The notes below the pieces were generated by a model. That model saw nothing but the letters and a program-made list of their open reading frames with translations. It searched no databases and was not told the origin of the DNA. The translations under genes were made by a program, and so were the position numbers. This document shows positions 35,638 to 48,053 of a stretch of 64,000 nucleotides of DNA, one piece after another. Source of the DNA: Dryas octopetala (taxonomy: Eukaryota; Streptophyta; Magnoliopsida; Rosales; Rosaceae). The stretch spans positions 2,544,501-2,608,500 of the forward strand of contig OY992839.1 in the NCBI GenBank assembly GCA_963921425.1. The letters run 5' to 3'. Numbering within the stretch: position 1 is the stretch's first letter; every line of letters starts with the position of its first letter.

Positions 35638-38623
35638 TTATTCTTTTGTTTTGGGACGCTTTGGAGGTTGGGAACTGGAGGTGCAAACATCTGGGTCAGG
35701 ATTCTCAGGAGCTTCGGTTTCAGGTGCCTTATGCTTCCCTCCCAACTCCCCTGAACCTTCTCCAGATGTGGTGTTGGCTTTAACTGGATCAGTTTCAGTC
35801 TCGTCTTGGTCCGCCTTGGGGGACTCCAGTTCACTTTTGTCAGGAGAAACTTGCATTGCATCTAAAGGCTCAGCAGAGGGGTCGTCCACACCCGATGATG
35901 ATGCCTTCAGCTTGTCAATACCTGACTTACATTGCTTCTCAAACATCATTTGAAGGTACTTCCCTTGCTCTTCTATTCGTAACTGTAGATTTCTTTGAAT
36001 CTGCATAGAAGGGAAAGTTACAAATATTACACAACAAATTACCAACAGAGAAACCCAGGAGGGTTGAACACAAAAAGAAAATGTGCAGCATATTTATGTG
36101 CATGTACACAGCAATTAACAGGAACATAAGAATATCTCAAGCATGAACCATACAGAGGAGGGTTTGAAGCCCCTCACTGTGTTGACCAAAGCCAAAACAG
36201 AGTGCCATGCATGTTATAGTTCTCAAATTTTGAAAGTAGAGACAGGTAAAGTTAGATAGAACCTTTAGAATAGATTTTACGTAGAGAACTCAAAACCTTG
36301 ATCAATTAGAAATAAAAATCAATAGAAACAAAGAACAAATTTATACCTCAAGCTGTTCATGCAGTCTCTTCTGAACTTCCATCTGCAGTCGCAGAGCCTC
36401 AGTGATCTCAATACCCCTGTTACCCAAATAAAGATGAGTAGAAAGGTTTAAAAAATATAGCATGATAATTCATCCTAGAATGGGATAACAGTAAACAAAT
36501 CTACAGGTAGAAGATTGAATCATTTGACACTTGGCCCTCTGTTAAACCACTCCGGGTTGAATCATATAGGTTGAATGTTGTCAATGACTCAATGACCAAA
36601 CAAGAAGGTCCTAAGGTAACCTTGAACTCAGAACTGTCAAGTTAACACCAGCTATAAACACTAAAGTTGCAGTAGAATCCGGGACAAAGCTCGGTTTATG
36701 TGTACTTAAGACTTCATAGTATAATTACGCCAAAGTTTATCTTATAAGAAAAAGAAGGCTATAATGTATTATAGGATTTAGGTCAATGTTTAATGCAGCC
36801 ATGCCTATTCAGGTCATCTTATCTTTAAACTTGGGGTCAGCCAAATTCCAGTAATTTTAAGAAATTCCCAACTGATCCAATTCTAATGTCTCGTACGGTT
36901 GTCAACTTTCTGTCCACATCAGCATCATTCTTTTACTTCAAATCTAGAAAGTAAAGACCCTATTTAGGGGAATATCATAAGCTATTAGCATTTACTGGAT
37001 AACCACAAGGTGTATCATTGGATTGTGTCCTATGTTTTCCAGTAATTAATAACTAACTGACTTACGTTTTCAAGTCAAGAGATGCCATTTCTTCAATGGG
37101 AGTCAATTTCTTGTCCGAGGACCCTACAAAAGAATGTTAACAACACAGCACATTAACTAATTATGAAATCCTTAAATGTAAGCTATGAATAGTAAATGAG
37201 GTCAACATATTCATGCACACTATAAAGTCTTAGGGTAGAACATGAAACTCCAAGAGACAAAAACAAGCGTTTACTATAAATGAGAAAACTCAAAGGTACT
37301 TGCTATATACCTTCCGAAGACTCTGGTCTGTATCTAGCAGTCCTGTATTTCTGCAATTAAAGAAGTAACATATCCCATTAAAAGAAAGTTCCTCAGAGTT
37401 TCTGTGGGAATCTATTTATTGGTGAAGGGAGCTTGTGTACCTGCAAGTGACTTTTCACATGATAGATAGTCAAGCTTTCAACTTTCATGAGCTTTAGCAC
37501 GCCCTTAGGAGTTGCTCCTGTGAAAAGTAAAGAATTTCACTAAGGTACAAATTTTGTATATCAGACTAAGAATTCAGTGAAGCCAGAGGAATTACACACT
37601 TTCACTACCGCCAAGTTGGTTAACAGCCTCCACAAAGGCCTCATGAAGTTCTGGTGTCCAACGCATGCGTGGTTTGGCTGGGACACTATTAGCTGAGGAA
37701 GAAGTAGTAACAGCAATGATTTCCCTAGATGGGGCAGGAACAATTTCTTTAGATGGAACAGGAATGATTTCTCTAGACGGAGCAGGATGCTGCTGATGAA
37801 CTTGGGCCTGCTGAGCTGAAAAATTTGAAGACTGTTTGGGAACATGGTATGTCATCTGAAACGAAAAAAATCAGAACCCAATTGGTTTTTCATCTTTAAA
37901 TATAACGGCAGACATTATTTACTGAACATTGCAAGCGTATATCAATCACCAACTCTATGACACAATCTCAACCTTTGGTTCCAGATCTGTAACATCGTTG
38001 TCAACAAGAAGCTCATTCCAGTTGGAAGTCAAAGCATCATCATCGGTGATTAGCTGGTCTGCCCATTCCTGCCAATCGTTTCGCTTACTAAATTCTTCAG
38101 CAGCCATAACGCCACTACAACTACTGTTCTCTACTTGACTATTCTCGACAGGGGTATTTACAGGAAAATCAAGGAAACCTGGCAGTGAATCTGTACACCA
38201 GGAACCACTGTTTTCTTTGGAATAAGGACAAGACGCTGTAGATTGAAGAAATCCAGAACGAGAAGAAGGTGGTAATGGCAAAGATACAGAACTCGATGAC
38301 TGAGAAATGAAAGGATTATTTCTTGACTGTTTATCATGAGGTGAAACAGATGAGTAATGAAGATCTGTTGAAAATCCCGATGAAGATGAAAATATGTGAC
38401 CAACTACTCCACTGTTGGAGGTTAAGTGACCTGCATGCACAACAGGCCTTGTCATAAGTTCTCTTTCCATGGGAACCTGTTGAGAGTCTGGCAACTTGGG
38501 ATATGTCTCTTCCAAAGGGGTTGGAAGGACTGGTAAAGATGAGGACAGTGCTGTAGAGACCCCCATATGAGTAAGCTGCTTTGCAGCTGATCTCTGAATG
38601 GATAAAGCAGGGCGTGCCTCCAT
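35638..38623 (-). CDS. PHR1: PHR1/PHL-type MYB-CC transcription factor (phosphate starvation)
   Basis: GARP/MYB-CC regulator that binds P1BS (GNATATNC) in phosphate-starvation genes and is inhibited by SPX proteins. Seven coding exons: 38623-37973, 37855-37600, 37517-37441, 37350-37311, 37123-37066, 36416-36347, 36000-35638; 504 aa, phases checked. The MYB domain is at about 282-338 ([19 protein letters not shown] then [20 protein letters not shown] and [16 protein letters not shown]). The MYB-CC coiled coil is at about 365-400 ([38 protein letters not shown]). The long Ser-rich N-terminus starting MEARPALS is typical of PHR1. Residues of exon 3 hold three tandem copies of a P(V/A)PS(R/K)EI motif. 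The tail is acidic and Pro/Ser-rich. PHR1 versus PHL1 cannot be fully settled without a tree. Confidence 0.9.
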
Positions 38624-38630
38624 CAATAGT

Positions 38631-39990
38631 CCTACAATCAGAAAAGGGAGCATCAGTAATTTAGTCAGTAGCTATTAGCTAAGTTTCTGATAGCGGTGAT
38701 ACTGACCAACTTAAAACCTACTGAAAACACCCTTTTTGCTTGTTTCTGATAGCCAAACCACGGAAAAGGGTCATCAATTTTCAACTGTGAACAGAAGGAT
38801 AAATCCATTAGTGCAAGATACTATACAAACCAACCTTGATAAAATAAAAGCATTTCTTTGCGTAAAGACGATAAAAACAGTCCCCAAACCCTGAAAATGT
38901 TTTAACAAAAAGAGCACACACCCATGGGTTTACAATTACATCACTGTGCTCTGAAGGGATGCCACTACAAAGTCTACAAGCACCGATTAAATGAGGCCCT
39001 AAAACTATGAATGTTCTGGAAAAAAACCCTATTATCCCAAGAGGACTTATCTAAAAAGAACGGAAAAAGTATAAAAACAAAGAGCTTTCTTTTTGTCTTC
39101 TTTATGAGGCAGTTGATCAGTTAGTTGTAATGATACATAACACAATCACACGTTCACATTCTGGATCAACACTAAAGCACTTATTTGTCTGACTTTAGAA
39201 CATCCCAAAGAATAATCGACCTTATGTCAATCAAACGAAAACGAAAAAGGAAGGCCGAAAACAAAAATAACCACACAGAACCTTAAGTTAAATATAAATG
39301 TTACCGAATAAAATTTCACACTTCTACCTCCCCTAGGCCAAGTTCTAACCTAATACAGACTAATATAACTATTTTATTCTATCTTAAAGCCATACTCCAG
39401 CTATATATGCCTATATGACTATATCCTATATAACACCCTCCACTCAACCCCAAAAACAAAGTCACAAATGAAGTGATAACCAGCTCCAGCATCAAAATTT
39501 AATCAAACTATGCAATCCATCAAAGAGAAAAACAGCTACAAAGTAAAAGCTTTACACTCCACCATGCAAAACAATTTCTATATGACAAATTATAGAATTA
39601 GAAAAGACATTACCAATCAAAAAGCCGATTCAAAAAACAAATATCAAAGGAAAAGTGAGAGAACCAATTCAATTGGGACCTAATAATAATACCAATTGAA
39701 AAGAAAAAAGCCAAAACTCAATCAAACTCCAAATGGACATTCCACAACCAGTAATAAATAAAGCCTGGGATTCTAACCCAAAACCCTAAAATTGAAAAAA
39801 ATCATCAAAAGGGTATGTTGAAAATTTGAATTCTTACCTAAAACTCGATAGAGAGCTTCACAAGCAAAAAAGAAAAGAGGAACCCGAAAGGCGCAGAATC
39901 GAATCGAAAAACGAAACCAGGAATTTTGGCGCAGGAGGACGGAGGGTATGTCTAATATAACAGGCGGGTGTTTTTGAATTCCGTCACCGA
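38631..39990 (-). promoter_or_regulatory. PHR1 5'UTR with 1.2-kb leader intron and promoter start
   Basis: The acceptor TTGTAG/GACT lies 8 bp upstream of the start codon (38632/38631). The best matching donor is TTTTAG/GTAAG at 39838/39837, giving a 1206-bp leader intron, a common arrangement for PHR genes. The 5' exon would lie at about 39839-39950. About 450 bp of this leader and promoter is found again at 45521-45974. Confidence 0.6.
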
Positions 39991-41733
39991 CGGCGTGGCC
40001 AAGGAAGGAATGGAAGTGAACGGTGACGAGTGTCGCACGAGTGCGCTCTGCGCCCCCTCTTTTCTTTGGGGCTCTCGGCTCTGTGCGTTATAAGAAACAG
40101 TGATTTTACTCCACGCGCCTCTGCGGTTCGTTTATACGAGTCGCCTCGATGTTGACGGAGCAGTGCAGGGCATATGTGTGGGCCCATGCGTTGGCGGCTT
40201 GTGATTGGTGCGCTGAAAAAATATCTAATGGGCCGCACGTGGGGAAAGAGTTTCCACCCGTAATTGTTCTTTGGAGTTGCCCAAAAGCCCAACTTTCATC
40301 ATTCCTTAGAATTTTTTAATGTGATCCTAATATGGATTTGAGGGTTTTATACGTGTAATCTGTGATGTTACAGTTAGACAAAAATTTCCTTCTCTTAGGT
40401 CTTTGTTTTCTTCTCGGCGTAAGAGACCCGTTGGGTAATTAGAATGTTATTCAACACTCAAATGGATCTTCGTTTTTCTTACGTGGGTTATCAATAGAAT
40501 AAGAGAAATTTGGAGAACTAATCTAAGTTGAAGTCAAATAAAGACTTTTAACCTCTTTTTTTAATTTTTAAAAATTTGATTTTCGAGTAGTGCTCGAATT
40601 CTCTTTGAAAAATGTTCAAACACCCCTTGAGCACTAATCGATAAGGTTCGAATACTACTCGAGGGGGATTTGAGCACTTTTTGATGGGAACTCGAACACT
40701 ACTGGAGTGTCAAAATTCTAAAAATTGAAAAAAGAGATTAAAATTTTTTAATGACAATAAAAATAGATTAGTTTTTCAAATTTCTCATAGAATAATGCTA
40801 TTCATACCACATTTATTAGCATAAAAAGGTTGTTAATGATGAGCAAATGTCTGGTGCATCTGAATATTGTTTTGAATTCATTTTATTAGATTTTGATGAA
40901 AAACCAAACACAAGCTATTTGTCAATAAAATTCGACATAGTTCACTAGGTGATATTGAATAAATAGTCATTGGATGGCTATCCAACATTAGAGCTTGTGT
41001 TTGGTTTTTCATAAAAATTTAATGTTGTGTTTGGTTTTTCATAAAAATTTAATGAAAAAAATAATCCGTTAAGTATATATTTGTAAACTTTTATAAGTTA
41101 CTAATGAACTATTAGACCCCAAAAAAAAAGAAAAATTATTAGTGAGAAAATTCAAATGCTTGTTTTTCTGGCTTTCTTTAGGGTACGTTTTGAAAACAGT
41201 TTCTTGATTTGGTATAAGTGTGTATTAATAACTACGTGTAACTGAATTCAAGCCATTACTGAGTTTACTTGGAGCAAGTAATACCACGTGCTATAATTTG
41301 CTCAAGAGAAACCTCTTCTTCTTCTTTTTTTTGGGTTGGGGAGAGAGAGGTAGAGAATGAGTCAGAGTTACAAAAGGAATCATTTCAAATGATGCCCTCC
41401 CAATAATTGAAAGCAATTAATAGGAAACAAAGCATCAAGTTATCTCCTTGGCTATTGAATACGAGGAAGAATATGTCGAAACTTGCAGAGACTTGTAGTT
41501 CCCATTGCATTCAGTAATCTTTTATGCAGAGGATTACTTCTTTTTAACATGCAGAAATTCAATTTAGAAGCATTAGAAAACACAACTTTACTATAAGTTG
41601 GTTTAATAATATGGATCGTATGCTATACCAACAGATTTAATAGTTCACAAATCTAAAACGGTCATATCCCAAGAATTAAAAAGTGACTACATGATACAGA
41701 TTCACATGAACAAAGTATATATGGCCTGAAATT
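39991..41733. other. PHR1 promoter and intergenic DNA, no gene seen
   Basis: 39960-40270 is GC-richer and is probably promoter; the ORF on the minus strand there has no recognisable domain. At 40991-41052 a 31-bp unit (TGTGTTTGGTTTTTCATAAA...) is repeated in tandem. Imperfect CTCGAA-rich repeats lie around 40580-40700. Confidence 0.5.
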
Positions 41734-43385
41734 TCATGCTACATAGTACATGGAATTGGGTAATTTGAATGTCCTTTTTGCACTGGGGAGTCCCTCAAAA
41801 CTGCTCCACTGATCTCCAGTGATGCCCCATATGCGGTAACCTTCATCAATCAATTGATTCCTTGCCTCAGACTTGTATTTTTGCACTTCCATGAATTCAT
41901 CTTCAAGACCCCTGCAATGTGTGTTATTGGGATATGAAATCAAATCTCTTATGAAGTCAGTCACTTTATCTATTTTACTATTTACCCCCCCCTTTTTTTT
42001 TCTTTTGGCATCAATTCTCTTTAACCATTGACAAAACCAGATAGAAGAATCAAATGGCAGGTTGGGTCAAGTAGTTCGCATTTGGGTACTGATAAGACTG
42101 AAAGAGAAACAAAAGGCAGCAACTTTGAGATTTAAAAAAAAAAAAAAAATTACAGAGCACCAACATATGGATAATAGAATAGATACTTTAGATTTGTACT
42201 AGAGCTGATGCTGAACCATGCAATCTTAGAGCTGATGGAGAGTGGGTTACAGGTGTTACAATCTTATTGGGTTGGCACCAAGTCAGCAATCTGACCTGGC
42301 ATCACAGGGAAAGGAGAAAAAACCAAGGAAAAAGGGCTGGTACTTAAATCTCTCATGAATTCAGCCAATTTAATGGGCTAGTACTTTTAATGCTGTAATC
42401 CTAAATCATGCTGGTAAAGATTCCAATTATCGCTTAATTATACAAAAATAATTATCATAAAGAGGGATTTGAAACCTTGATGAAAGCCCATACCTTAATA
42501 CAAGACTAGTCCATCCATGGTATCCAACCTTGATGAGGTTATCTACACTTGAGGATCTAAGGTATTCCCTTCTTGAAGAGATTAAGAAGATCTTTAGTCC
42601 TCTGTTTTTGATATCATGGAAGAGCTTCAGTGTGTGCTTAAGAGATGGTGCCTTACTCTCACTCATCCATGCCTCCAGAGAAGTTGCATTCAGCTTCTCT
42701 CCCCTAGTTTGAGTTTCCAAACACAAAATATATTACTCCAGTCATTTAACCCCAAAAGAACTTATTACTAGAATAACATTTTCCTGTGACATCACATGTT
42801 TTGAATCTCAATCACACACTCCACAGATTCAAACAATTTACCTAATCAATAGTTCATATTCAAAATATGATAAAATAACATGTCAGATTGTTTGTCAAAA
42901 GAGAATTTCTCCGTCTAATTATTCCAAATACTTCATGTAAAAGAGGTATAATGTTGAAGTAACTAGGCGTACCTTGTAATCCAAAACTTCACTTACCCAA
43001 AACCATGTTTCTTGTAGAATGGAATGGTGGAGAGAAGTGTATCATCAACATCAAAAATCCATGCATCTTTACCATCACCCTCCAATGCACAACAGCTGCT
43101 TAAATAGAGAGTGACCTCCTCCAAAGCCCTCTCTGAGTCAGCCTTGTACTGTGATGATGTCATGTATTTCTTTATGTACTGCACACATTCTTGGGGTACC
43201 ACATCAAACCCTCTAATGTTGTTTACCTCAACATTGATCCTCCAACTCTCACAGTACTTCTTCAAGCTATCTCCCACCACCCCATTATAATTCCTCTTCT
43301 TTTGGTTCAAAATGTTCCAATCTGATGCAACCACTAAGCCCATGAAGAGGTTTAAGAAAATCAGGGATCCTATGAGTTTTCCCAT
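41734..43385 (-). CDS. HAD-family acid phosphatase, vegetative storage protein-like
   Basis: Plant acid phosphatase of HAD subfamily IIIB (acid phosphatase 1 / VSP type), predicted secreted or vacuolar. Exons 43385-42997, 42703-42494 and 41911-41734, in phase, 258 aa, the normal size for the family. An N-terminal signal peptide (LIGSLIFLNLFMGLVVAS) is followed by motif I DVDDT at 112-116, with the nucleophile Asp at 112 intact (VSP storage forms often lose it), and by the FGGEKLNATSLEAW region after the first splice. Motif II lies in KIFLISSRR and motif IV lies near GITGDQWSSFEG. It ends KRTFKLPNSMYYVA. Enzyme activity is therefore plausible. It neighbours a PHR1-type regulator, but no P1BS site was found in a quick look at its upstream region. 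Confidence 0.92.
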
Positions 43386-44141
43386 TTGAATTTCCTGAGA
43401 AGAAAGAGGTGGAGAGGGAGAAAAAATGGGTGAGTTTAGATCTAGTTAGCAGGTAAATCAAAAAGTGCACTTAAAGGGTGGCATGGGGTGTGACCGTGTG
43501 GGCCTGTGGGGCATGTTTTGATAGTATTTTCATGGCCTTTTACTAGAACCCACATGGTGTAATCAATTAAGTTGGATGGATAAGAAATTGATTGTGGATT
43601 AATGAATGTGTGATGGACAAGTGGACAAAAGGCGAAATAAAAAGCCAAATTTATGTTTCACTACTCATGAAACTTGTTTCCTATGGGCTATATCTGTCTA
43701 GAAATTTGTGCTCAATGTGCATGCATGCAACACTATATATGCAGATGCATCAATATGGAACCCATCAAATGGATGCTTAATTAATTACACCATGGTCATC
43801 CATGCACATCATACCATATGTAAATCGAAGACAAGCATCCAATGGCTGAAAAAGAAATATATTATATTATATTTATTTAAGTTCCTCAAGTTAAAGGTCC
43901 ATATATCTATCCGTATTTGTACAAATTTTTGGATTCAAAAAGTATGCATGCATAAATTTGTTTAACTGATCAAAAAATTTTATGACTTGTTCAAAGTTTA
44001 TGTTGGGTTCAGATCGATAGGGTTGATCCGACTGGTCCAATTTGTTTGTCCATTGTCAATGGTTGTTAATGGTTGCAATCTTGGAATACAAAAAAGGAGC
44101 ATATATGGCAATGAATAGTGGAGGACCCCAAAACCAACCAA
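43386..44141. other. Acid phosphatase upstream region, no gene seen
   Basis: AT-rich promoter-side DNA. The small ORFs have no recognisable domain. Confidence 0.5.
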
Positions 44142-45513
44142 TGTGCAGGCAAGATTCATCTTTGTGGAATTTACTTTATCTTTTTGACAAGATTAAAAAT
44201 AGAATAATCTTTGCTCCACAGCCTCCACTCCCAAAAAGAAAAAGGAAACAGAGGAAATAGAGATTTTTGTAATATCCCAACTTCCAAGTTCCAAGGTCTG
44301 TTTCACACTTTCACCCAACATCTCATCAACCAAAATGAGAATTTGATGAAAAGGGCCATGTATAAATTTAGGCCATTTAAAAAAAATATTTCACATTGCA
44401 GAGAATAGAAATGGTTTGAGATTTGACTATTTGAGAATGAAACAAAACTTGTCATGCTACTATTAGCAACAACCCTCATAGTAATCTTGAGTGAATCGAA
44501 AATATCTATACATCTTGAAGGAAAACCTTGTCCCTCTGCCTTAAATGGTCACCGGAAAGTATGAGGTGAGAGATGGTCATTGGAACCGCTGTCAAAGTTG
44601 AGAGAATAGCTGTGAAGATCATAGCTGTACTGGATGTAGTTCCTTTGCTCTCGATCCCAAAGCTTGTTTCCATTGTGACTTCAACTTCCAAATCAACTGC
44701 CGCAAAAGATATGATCCGCGACAACAACCCATTACTGATGCACTTCTTTGAAACCTTACAAGTGTGACTGCAGACCTGGTGCTAATTGCAATTCTCTTCC
44801 CCAACTTCATACACTGGACTTTCCAGAAACTAGAGATGCTTGAAACCTTCATTCCTTTAGCTGTGAGTTGTTTTATAGAGAAGCAAAAAAGCACCAAGAA
44901 TAATATGGTGTACAAGAAAACAAGCAGATGATGAAGCTTTAAGTGTCAAAATCCCACTACTGAGCATCATCTGTAAGATGTCACATTCTCATTGGTGGAA
45001 GTTGATAAACATTACAATCAATAGTCTATTTCAGTGTGCTTTGATACCATTCCTGGGTCATATGGTCACAGTTTGGATAAAAGGATTGAAGACTTGCCTC
45101 TAGTGATGTAATGTCAGTAAAGATGACAAAACACTTTTTAAATGTGATCGGCTTCTAAAAAGTTGCTTGTGTGTATCGATTGTATTTGCTACCTCTATCG
45201 GTGATGCTCTAAGTAGAATGAGGTCACTCCTGAGTCAAAAGTTCACACCGTCCATACCTACACAAATAATAGTAACTTGATTAATCACATGTTTCTGACC
45301 TTTATACAGCTTTTTTATCACATAACTGATCACACTTTACACAGAAAAGGCCCACAAAGATCATGAGAAATTTTATGTCGTGTACATCTTTGATACTGAT
45401 ATAAATAGTAAAAATAAAATTAATCAAAACTGTGCCAACAAAGAAAATCTCTAAGCAAAGTATAAATGAAGAATAATTAGATCGAAGAGATAATTTTACA
45501 CAAAACACTAGAA
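44142..45513. repeat. Segmental duplication unit 1 (~1.4 kb)
   Basis: Collinear with 50776-52212. Shared landmarks run from TGTGCAGGCAA and TCATCTTTGTGGAATTT at the left through the small-protein frame to GAGATAATTTTACACAAAAC at the right. Differences are small indels and scattered substitutions. It holds the frameshifted copy of the small basic protein gene. Confidence 0.85.
44549..44852 (-). pseudogene. Small basic protein gene, frameshifted copy
   Basis: Counterpart of the intact gene at 51208-51501. The start ATG (44852) and the region SYLLRQLIWKLKSQWKQAL are kept, but a 4-bp insertion (TCGA, around 44649) shifts the frame. The conserved C-terminal YDLHSYSLNFDSG segment is therefore lost and a shorter altered tail follows. 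Two other indels against the intact copy are 3 bp and stay in frame, which fits a copy that was coding until the 4-bp event. Confidence 0.7.
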
Positions 45514-45520
45514 ATGAAAT

Positions 45521-45974
45521 CACAAATGAAGTGATAACCAGATCCAACATCAAATATGCAATCCATCAAAGAGAAAAACAGCTACAAAATAAAAGCATTA
45601 TACTCCATCGTGCAAAACAATTTCTATATGCCAAAAGATAGAACTTTTTTTTGGAGTATATGCCAAATTATAGAATTTTAGTAGAGACATTATCCATCAC
45701 AAAGCCGACAACAAATATCAAAAGCCAATTGGCCATTCCATAACCAGTAAAAAACAGCCTCGGATTCTAACCCAAAATTGAACAAAATTATCAAAAGGGT
45801 ATATTGAATATTAGAATTCTTACCCAAAATTTGATATACAGTTTCACAACCAAAAAGGAAAACAGGAACCCGAAAGGCTTAGAATCGAATCGAAACGAAA
45901 CCAAGAATTTCGCCGCAGGAGGACGGAGGATAAGTCTAAAATAACAAGCGGGTGTTTTTGAACTTCATCCCCGA
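45521..45974. repeat. Stray copy of the PHR1 leader and promoter region
   Basis: Matches 39463-39990 in the same orientation with deletions: ACAAATGAAGTGATAACCAG, CAATCCATCAAAGAGAAAAA, GCAAAACAATTTCTATATG, CGAAAGG...AGAATCGAATCGAAA and GCAGGAGGACGGAGG are all shared. The match breaks off after the GGGTGTTTTTGAA block. No PHR1 coding sequence follows, so this is a displaced regulatory fragment joined to duplication unit 1. Confidence 0.85.
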
Positions 45975-46682
45975 CTCAGATTTTAATGAATTTTAATATC
46001 CATAAAATCTATCAAAATCTATCAAAATCTAAAGAAAATAATTCAAATTCTCATAGAATCTGTTATGTGTAAAAAATTCATTAAATCTCATCTAAATCCA
46101 TCCAAATCCATTACTTAATGAAATCCATCAATTTTTTAGGACACCTGAATTTTTAAGGAATTCATTAACATTTGAGTTTGGGACATCTAAATATTTCTGG
46201 AATCTATTAAAAGAGTAGTACTTGGGTCACCTAGGGGTGTCACTTGGTCACCTCCAGCCTTCAAAACTACTTGTTAGGCAATACAGGCTCATGATCAGAA
46301 CCGTTCATTTTTTAAACCACCTATTAAAGATCATATCTGCAAAAAATTAACTCAATCGGAAATCATTTGATTATATAATTGTTATTGAATAAATGGACAG
46401 TTTGTATTTAAATAGTGGTTTCTTGATCAAATCGTCCATTTATTCAATAACAGTTATATAACAAAATAATTTCTGATTTTATTACTTTTTTTTTTTAAAG
46501 ATAATTTTTAATAAGTAATTTAAAAAATGAACGATTTTGATCCTAAGTCTGCATTGCCGAACAAGTAGTTTTGGGGGGTGTGATGATTCAAGTACTACCC
46601 CCATTAAAATTCTAATTGAGAACACCTAGATTTGGTTGGACTTTTAAAATTCATTAAAATTTGAGTTGAAAACACCCCCTAA
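45964..46682. mobile_element. Outer fold-back element hosting a nested MITE
   Basis: Left part GGTGTTTTTGAACT...CTCAGATTTTAATGAATTTTAA and reverse-complemented right part GGGTGTTTTCAACTCAAATT...ATGAATTTTAA form terminal inverted repeats. Internally it is AT-rich with repeats of AAATCTATCAAAATCTA. The element is interrupted by the Mutator-like MITE at 46213-46600. The exact left border is blurred because it abuts the PHR1 leader copy. No transposase. Confidence 0.55.
46213..46600. mobile_element. Mutator-like MITE, 388 bp, nested
   Basis: Ends GAGTAGTACTTGGGTCA and, reverse-complemented, GGGTAGTACTTGAATCA. Inner inverted blocks include CAAAACTACTTGTT and CGTTCATTTTTTAAA. Flanked by a 9-bp duplication with one mismatch: CTATTAAAA (46204-46212) and CCATTAAAA (46601-46609). 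It shares inner motifs (GCAAAAAATTA, AAAAAATGAACG) with the copies at 2457-2815 and 49020-49240. Confidence 0.8.
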
Positions 46683-48053
46683 TACGTTGTGTAGCAATCA
46701 AATAAAAACTTAATATAATATGTATTGCATCGTCCTCCGTTTTTGTATTGTTGCTGCTTGACCCAAAGAAATAACACACCAAATACCTAACCATCCCCAT
46801 CCAGGCCAAAAGAAGGAAAAAATCAAGACTTGGGTCTTTTGTGAGTAAAATTTTATATTTTTACATAGATATTCTAACATACTTTTATTGACTGAAGCTT
46901 TTATGTCCACCATATCTTGTTCGTTGTCTAAGTTGTTGTTTGAAATATTTATGTTCGATTGTTTGGTTGCTTCTAACTAGTAAGGATCGTTGTTTAGTGT
47001 AGGCTTCAATTGTAGAGCAGTTAATTAAGTATGGTTTCTACATCTTTTTTAGCATAGAACTAATAAAAATCGTCACTTTCTTGTGATTATCAGACAATAA
47101 ACCTCAAAAATAATTACATAGGATTGTGGGTCTTTTCAAGTAATAGGATGGAACAGTAACTTTGCATAGTTTCAACATTCATCACACTTGATCTTTGTAT
47201 GTATGGTTGACATGTAATTGTAGAGGGCTTTGTCCTCTTTCCATAAGGTCAAGAATCACTAAAAACAAACACTTAAGAATTGAGTTGTGGAAGAATTCAA
47301 AGTAGGAGTCCTGAAACTGAAAATATCTAGCAAAGATAATAATGCTTAATTTGTGTGGGGTTTAGAGGTTGAAGAAATGATGCTGTGCTGTTTTTCCATG
47401 TTTCATCCTCTCGTAGGTTAAACTGAAATTTGTCTTTTTTTTCGACACCCTCTTTGAGGAATTATGATATCTTACATGGACTTATGCTTGTAAAGTGTAA
47501 ACAATGTTACATGGGTCATGGGTCTAGTCGGTGTGTGGAATGGGAACGATCACAAGGTACGTTAGGGTAGTTGGTACGGTGTTTTGGGTTGTGGTTTGTT
47601 TTTGAAACTTAAGCTACATAAAAGACCATTTATTATTATATATTTTACATCTACATAAGCTAATATTTATATTTCTTGTTTGTGTATTTATCACCACAAA
47701 ATCATATAATACATTGTATATAAATGTATGATATTATATTGTATACATCTTATTTCTTTTCAATTAGTAATGGGTAATTTGGATAGTCTGGATCTGTGGA
47801 TTTTTCATTTTTTTACTGAAATCCTTTTGCGTTATTGTTGGGGATTTTATCTGTTGGACGTGATCTTTTCTTAAATTTAGTTATTTAATTTCATTAATTT
47901 AGGGACATTGTTAGAGATTTTTAAGTTAATTTGAGTTTTGAATATGGTTTGGATGACTTTCACGTTCTCTCTTTTTGTAAAGGTTTTTCTCCACTTCTTC
48001 CTCTTGGCTGTGTGGTTCTCTCTCTTGGTTCCGCTCCATTTTGTTCAACTCAG
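46683..48053. other. AT-rich intergenic DNA, no gene seen
   Basis: No conserved exon of the downstream DA1-like locus was found here although its LIM-coding 5' part should lie upstream, so that part is probably lost. Confidence 0.45.

Noticed and set aside
39984..40292. 102-aa ORF upstream of PHR1
   Set aside because: Lies in the GC-richer promoter region, contains no domain, and is broken in the displaced copy at 45.9 kb.
43386..44000. P1BS sites linking the acid phosphatase to the neighbouring PHR1
   Set aside because: A quick scan found no exact GNATATNC; AT-rich near-matches lack the required G or C.
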